In this document: positions 46,979-50,368 of the stretch, piece after piece
Numbering within the stretch: the first letter of the stretch is position 1
How the letters are laid out: every line of letters starts with the position of its first letter
Origin: Coleofasciculus sp. LEGE 07092
GTDB taxonomy: Bacteria; Cyanobacteriota; Cyanobacteriia; Cyanobacteriales; Coleofasciculaceae
NCBI RefSeq assembly: GCF_015207375.1
Contig: NZ_JADEWY010000034.1
Location: 1-50,368 of the forward strand
DNA length: 50,368 nt
Reading direction: 5' to 3'
Notes under the pieces: model-generated
The model's database searches: none
What the model saw: only the letters and a program-made list of their open reading frames with translations
Told to the model about the DNA's origin: nothing
Made by a program: the position numbers and the translations under genes

Positions 46979-47091
46979 GAGGTAGGTCAGCTCTGCTCCA
47001 ATTGCGAAACAAAAAAACACTCTCTCTATCTGAAAGAGTGTTCAAGTGTGACTGCTGCGGACTGGATAATTGACCGCGACTTAAATGCCTT
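46979..47091 (+). pseudogene. Remnant of an IS605-type TnpB C-terminal zinc ribbon
   Basis: LCSNCETKKHSLYLKE is in one frame, VFKCDCCGL in the next, and IIDRDLNA returns to the first. Joined, they read as the TnpB (OrfB) end: CSNCG-KK-SLSLKER-VF-KCDCCGL-IDRDLNA. The CxxC/CxxC ribbon survives but the frame shifts break it, and no upstream RuvC part remains. Its end abuts the aspC stop codon, so a transposon insertion near aspC decayed here. Confidence 0.85.
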
Positions 47092-47107
47092 CACCCCATC
47101 ACCAATA

Positions 47108-48286
47108 TTAGGTCGCTGCTACCTTCAAGTCGTGTACAAATTGCTCTAACCTGTCCATCCCCTTCTCAATCGACGCCATATCAGTAGCGTAGGAGAAGCG
47201 GATGCAATCGTCAGCACCAAAGGCGATACCAGGAACTGCTGCAACTTTCTGAGATTCCAACAACGCATTGCAAAACTCTAGAGATTTCATGCCTGTTTTG
47301 CTGATGTTGGCAAACAGATAAAAAGCACCGTTTGGTTTAGGACAGCGTAATCCGGGTATGGTATTGAGACGGTCGTACATCACCTGCCGTCGTCCAGCAA
47401 AGGCAAGGCGCATCTCTTCAACACAGTCTTGTGACCCTTCTAAGGCTGCGATCGCGCCATACTGAGCAAAGGTACAGACATTGGAGGTGCTGTGACCTTG
47501 AATCGTCGTCACGGCTTTAATCAGTTCCACTGGACCGGAGAGATAGCCGATACGCCAACCCGTCATTGAGTAGGCTTTTGCAAAGCCATTACTGATAAAG
47601 GTGCGCTGGAAGATTTCAGAGCCAACTGCACCAATGCTTAAGTGTTGCGTACCGTTGTAAAGAATCTTTTCGTAAATTTCATCAGAGACGACAAAAATAT
47701 CTGCCTCGACGATAACCTCTGCCAACGCTTTCACCTCTTCTGGAGTGTAAACCATACCGGTGGGGTTGGAGGGAGAATTGAGAACAAACAGCTTAGTATT
47801 AGGGGTTATAGATTCCCGTAACTGCTCAGGGGTAATTTTGTAACCCGTTGAAGCATCTGTTGGCATAATGACGGGGGTACCGCCTGCCAACTTCACCATT
47901 TCGGGATAGGAAAGCCAGTAGGGGGCAGGAATAAGAACCTCATCCCCTGGCTCAATTAATGCCAACATTAATCCAAACAGAGAATGTTTGCCGCCGTTGG
48001 TGACAATCACATTCTCAGCTTGGTAATCTAAATTGTTATCTTGGCGCAGTTTGCGAGCGATCGCTTCTCGCAACTTGGGTTCCCCAGCCGCAGGACCATA
48101 CTTGGTTTTTCCTTCATCCAAGGCTTTCTTTGCCGCTGCCTTGATATGGGTGGGGGTATCAAAATCAGGCTCCCCGGCGCTGAAACTGCAAACATCCAAG
48201 CCTTCTGCTTTCATCGCTTTGGCTTTGGCGGCAATTACCAGGGTTAGGGACGGAGAGACTTGACCAACTCGTGCTGCCAGCTTCAT
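47108..48286 (-). CDS. aspC: Aspartate aminotransferase (class I PLP-dependent)
   Basis: 392 residues, full length. The PLP-binding Lys is in [20 protein letters not shown]. Other class-I markers: [34 protein letters not shown] and [10 protein letters not shown]. The substrate-binding Arg is in DDCIRFSYA. It transfers the amino group between aspartate and 2-oxoglutarate; the subgroup Ib enzymes (as here) can also act on prephenate. Its 3' end is 17 bases from the TnpB remnant. Expressed leftward from 48287-48675. Confidence 0.94.
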   Translation of the reverse strand: MKLAARVGQVSPSLTLVIAAKAKAMKAEGLDVCSFSAGEPDFDTPTHIKAAAKKALDEGKTKYGPAAGEPKLREAIARKLRQDNNLDYQAENVIVTNGGKHSLFGLMLALIEPGDEVLIPAPYWLSYPEMVKLAGGTPVIMPTDASTGYKITPEQLRESITPNTKLFVLNSPSNPTGMVYTPEEVKALAEVIVEADIFVVSDEIYEKILYNGTQHLSIGAVGSEIFQRTFISNGFAKAYSMTGWRIGYLSGPVELIKAVTTIQGHSTSNVCTFAQYGAIAALEGSQDCVEEMRLAFAGRRQVMYDRLNTIPGLRCPKPNGAFYLFANISKTGMKSLEFCNALLESQKVAAVPGIAFGADDCIRFSYATDMASIEKGMDRLEQFVHDLKVAAT

Positions 48287-48675
48287 GCTTACTAAATCCG
48301 AACAACTAAAATGAACTCAGTGATTTTAGTGTACTCCTAGTCAATTTATTCCCAAGGGAAGCACTAGAGCAACGTCTTTCCCACAAAGAATACAAAGCAC
48401 TGAAAGCGGCTAAGGATTAATTTTATAGTTAAGATTTATTTTCAGTAGGATAGTTTACTGAGAAAAGTATCAAATACCATCATGCCCTAAATGTAAACTG
48501 CACAGTGAACGCTAGAATGTCAAATCATTAACTTAAGTAAACGAAAGACTACAAAATATATCTTTCCTAAACTGATGTGTTTTTTTTGCTTCTACCCCCT
48601 TCAGTTCCTTAAAAGTTGAACTACCATTTTCATCAAAGATCAAATATGTTGCTGTCACTAATTAGGATGCTGTCG
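48287..48675. other. Intergenic region between divergent aspC and the J-domain gene
   Basis: No gene is visible. AT-rich, with direct runs such as AAAACTAAATC and a T8 tract at about 48582. Promoters for both flanking genes should be here. Confidence 0.4.
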
Positions 48676-49071
48676 ATGTTAAACGTGGCACAGTACTACA
48701 GAGTCCTCGATCTACAACCGGGCGCTTCAGCCGAAGAAGTCCACCAAGGCTACCTTGATATGACTTGGGTGTGGCACCCCGACCGATTTGTTAATCATCC
48801 TCGATTACAAAGGAAAGCGCACTACAAGCTTCAAGAACTCAATGAAGCCCATGAGCAACTGCGTTCTTGCCAACCCACTCCTCGTCACAGGGTTTCACGC
48901 CCGACATCCAAATCCCCCCTATCCTCACCCCCTCGCTCTTCCTCTCCAGCCGTGGATTTATACAAACCCCAAGTCAATCGGACAAGGGAAGAAGAAACTA
49001 GGCGAACGGTTAAGGACACCAAGTCCTCCGTTAGTTTTAAAACCAGCAATCTTGATGATTGGTTAGATTAA
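48676..49071 (+). CDS. J-domain (DnaJ-like) protein
   Basis: 131 residues from ATG 48676, which has AGGA at 8 bases; earlier in-frame starts at 48616 (TTG), 48646 and 48667 are less supported. Residues about 4-65 are a J domain: YYRVLDLQPGASAEEVHQGY, HPDRF (the HPD loop that stimulates Hsp70), and LNEAHEQL. The rest is a Pro/Ser-rich linker and a polar tail ending LDDWLD. It lacks the G/F and zinc modules of true DnaJ, so it is a specialised co-chaperone. The nearest Hsp70 paralogues are 10 kb and more away. Confidence 0.88.
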   Translation: MLNVAQYYRVLDLQPGASAEEVHQGYLDMTWVWHPDRFVNHPRLQRKAHYKLQELNEAHEQLRSCQPTPRHRVSRPTSKSPLSSPPRSSSPAVDLYKPQVNRTREEETRRTVKDTKSSVSFKTSNLDDWLD

Positions 49072-49075
49072 CAAC

Positions 49076-49441
49076 ATGGATAAACTTGACGACAGTCAAT
49101 TAATGAATGTAGCTTCCTTTGCAGTATGCGCGGCTGATGTTCATTGGGAACCTCACCCAATTCCAGGAGTTAAGGTTGCTAAACTGTATGTAGACATGGA
49201 ACAACGCCAGTTGAGCGCCCTAGCTCAACTTGAGGCTGGCGTACACTACCCTCTTCACCGTCATGCAGGAGTCGAGGAGGTTTTTCTTCTAGAAGGAGAC
49301 TTAGTGGTTGGGCAGAAGAAGTATGAGAAAGGGGATTACATTCGCTCGGCTCCTGGTTCAACTCATAACCCTCATACTGAAGGTGGATGTCTGTTTTTTT
49401 TGCGGACTTCCCTCGACGATGAAATTTTAAGCGGGAGTTGA
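49076..49441 (+). CDS. Cupin-domain protein (ChrR-like)
   Basis: 121 residues. Cupin motif 1 is HYPLHRHAGVEEVFLLEGDL, with three metal-binding candidates (His, His, Glu), and motif 2 is IRSAPGSTHNPHTEGG. Such ChrR-type cupins often act as metal-binding anti-sigma or oxygen-sensing modules, or as enzymes. No N-terminal anti-sigma helix bundle is present. It begins 4 bases after the J-domain gene stop, so the two are likely co-transcribed. Function unassigned. Confidence 0.88.
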   Translation: MDKLDDSQLMNVASFAVCAADVHWEPHPIPGVKVAKLYVDMEQRQLSALAQLEAGVHYPLHRHAGVEEVFLLEGDLVVGQKKYEKGDYIRSAPGSTHNPHTEGGCLFFLRTSLDDEILSGS

Positions 49442-49491
49442 TTCTTTCTGCTTCTGAACTCCTGAACTCCTAGATTCTTCTTCAAAATCTC

Positions 49492-50268
49492 CTAGATTGC
49501 CAACACCACCTCTTCTTGCTTACCTCTAAGCAACTCAATAATTTCATCGATGTAATGTTGAAATTGGGGTTGACGCTTGGTTGTGTAGGTGCGATCGCCT
49601 GATAAATCAATCTTCAACTCCCGCTTAACAGTACCGGGTTGGGCTGTTAGAACATAAATTCGCTGGGAAAGAAATACGGCTTCTCCAACATCGTGGGTAA
49701 TCATGAAGATAGTCGTGCCAGTACGCCGCCAAACTTGGAGCAAAAATTGTTGCATGGCTTCCTTCGTTTGAACGTCTAATGCCCCAAACGGTTCATCCAT
49801 TAAGAGAATTTTCGGTTGGCAGGCAAGGGCGCGAGCGATCGCGACTCGCTGCTTCATTCCCCCCGACAGTTCCTTTGGTAGCGCCTTTGCAAACCCAGAT
49901 AACCCCACGACATCTAAATAGAAAGAAACCTGCTGCTGCCGCTGTGCTGCTGGAATTCCCTGCAACTTCAAACCAAATCCGACATTATTCGCTACCGTCA
50001 TCCAGGGATAAAGGGTATAGCTTTGGAAAACCATACCGCGATCGCAACTCGGTCCTGTTACCTGTACCCCATCCACTCTCACCTCTCCGGCTGTCGGACT
50101 ATCTAACCCAGCAATCAAACGCAAGAGAGTTGATTTACCCGAACCCGAAGCACCCACCACGCAAACAAATTCTCCCTCCTCAACATACATATTTATATTT
50201 TTGAGGACAACAAAAGAACTCTTGGCTGTGGGAAACTGCTTGTAAAGTTGATTTACTTCTAAGTGCAT
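49492..50268 (-). CDS. ABC transporter ATPase of the SsuB/TauB/NrtD family
   Basis: 258 residues. Walker A GASGSGKSTLLRL, signature LSGGMKQRVAIARAL, Walker B ILLMDEPFGALD and the switch His in ITHDVGEAVFLS. The overall length and the sequence around YTLYPWMTVANNV place it with ATPases for nitrate, cyanate, taurine or alkanesulfonate import. Permease and binding-protein genes are not in the window; on the minus strand they could lie either upstream (beyond 50368) or elsewhere. Substrate cannot be set. Confidence 0.9.
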   Translation of the reverse strand: MHLEVNQLYKQFPTAKSSFVVLKNINMYVEEGEFVCVVGASGSGKSTLLRLIAGLDSPTAGEVRVDGVQVTGPSCDRGMVFQSYTLYPWMTVANNVGFGLKLQGIPAAQRQQQVSFYLDVVGLSGFAKALPKELSGGMKQRVAIARALACQPKILLMDEPFGALDVQTKEAMQQFLLQVWRRTGTTIFMITHDVGEAVFLSQRIYVLTAQPGTVKRELKIDLSGDRTYTTKRQPQFQHYIDEIIELLRGKQEEVVLAI

Positions 50269-50346
50269 AAGTCAATGTCATTCCAAATGGATTATCCATA
50301 CATCCTTATAATGGGGCGTCGATAATTTTCTAATTCTCCCTTATCT

Positions 50347-50368
50347 TCCCCACTCCCCACTCCCCACT
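50347..50368. repeat. STRR heptamers (CCCCACT) at the window end
   Basis: Three tandem CCCCACT units run to the last base, so the full array probably continues beyond the window. Confidence 0.75.

Noticed and set aside
46886..47149. 87-residue plus-strand open frame
   Set aside because: Only the CSNC...IDRDLNA part has meaning, as a frameshifted TnpB relic; the first residues come from HIP1-rich intergenic DNA.

Overview
The window is cyanobacterial chromosome. It carries a phycobilisome rod-core linker (cpcG), a four-gene NDH-1 block in cyanobacterial order (ndhA-I-G-E), the eight-gene atp1 operon with the duplicated b-type subunit b', CHAT/TPR and Hsp70/WD40 proteins, many HIP1 octamers (GCGATCGC), and heptanucleotide short tandem repeats (GGGGAGT type) in intergenic DNA. 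The repeat load and large signalling and chaperone paralogues suggest a filamentous species with a big genome. The genus cannot be fixed from the sequence alone.

Layout. 1-2.6 kb: a zinc-protease-like protein, cpcG, and an RluA-family pseudouridine synthase that overlaps cpcG tail to tail. 2.6-9.5 kb: a minus-strand accessory island. In transcription order it holds a YefM/Phd antitoxin fusion, a YoeB toxin, a CHAT-TPR caspase-like protein, a HicB/antitoxin fusion, a PIN nuclease and a Uma2 nuclease. The two antitoxin fusions share an N-terminal domain. Next to the second one is the frameshifted tail of a lost second CHAT gene, followed by a 13-unit, 21-bp tandem repeat. 9.5-16.2 kb: a small secreted protein with a poly-T frameshift, an alpha/beta hydrolase, a polytopic membrane protein carrying an in-frame tandem repeat, and an Hsp70-WD40 fusion. 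16.3-19.3 kb: the ndh block. 19.6-25 kb: tandem paralogous membrane proteins, an M48 metalloprotease with TPR-like repeats, orphan proteins and repeat elements. 25.4-28.3 kb: a membrane-anchored GH5 enzyme with two CBM2-like modules, a hydrolase pseudogene and a membrane protein.

28.6-34.8 kb: atpI-B-E-F'-F-H-A-G on the minus strand. 35-38.9 kb: larC, then a DUF2997 protein, a membrane-anchored GrpE-like protein and a stand-alone Hsp70 paralogue, which look like one chaperone module. 39-50.3 kb: zinc-ribbon membrane proteins, a ChaN-type protein, a PAS/GAF histidine kinase, an NADPH-FMN reductase, an FtsH protease, a TnpB remnant, an aspartate aminotransferase, a J-domain protein, a cupin and an SsuB/TauB-type ABC ATPase.

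The most unusual feature is the CHAT/toxin-antitoxin island. A repeated N-terminal module appears to tie two unrelated antitoxin types to CHAT protease genes, which suggests protease-controlled toxin release. The DUF2997/GrpE-like/Hsp70 cluster and the Hsp70-WD40 fusion form a second, chaperone-centred theme. No tRNA, rRNA, CRISPR array or intact insertion sequence was recognised.
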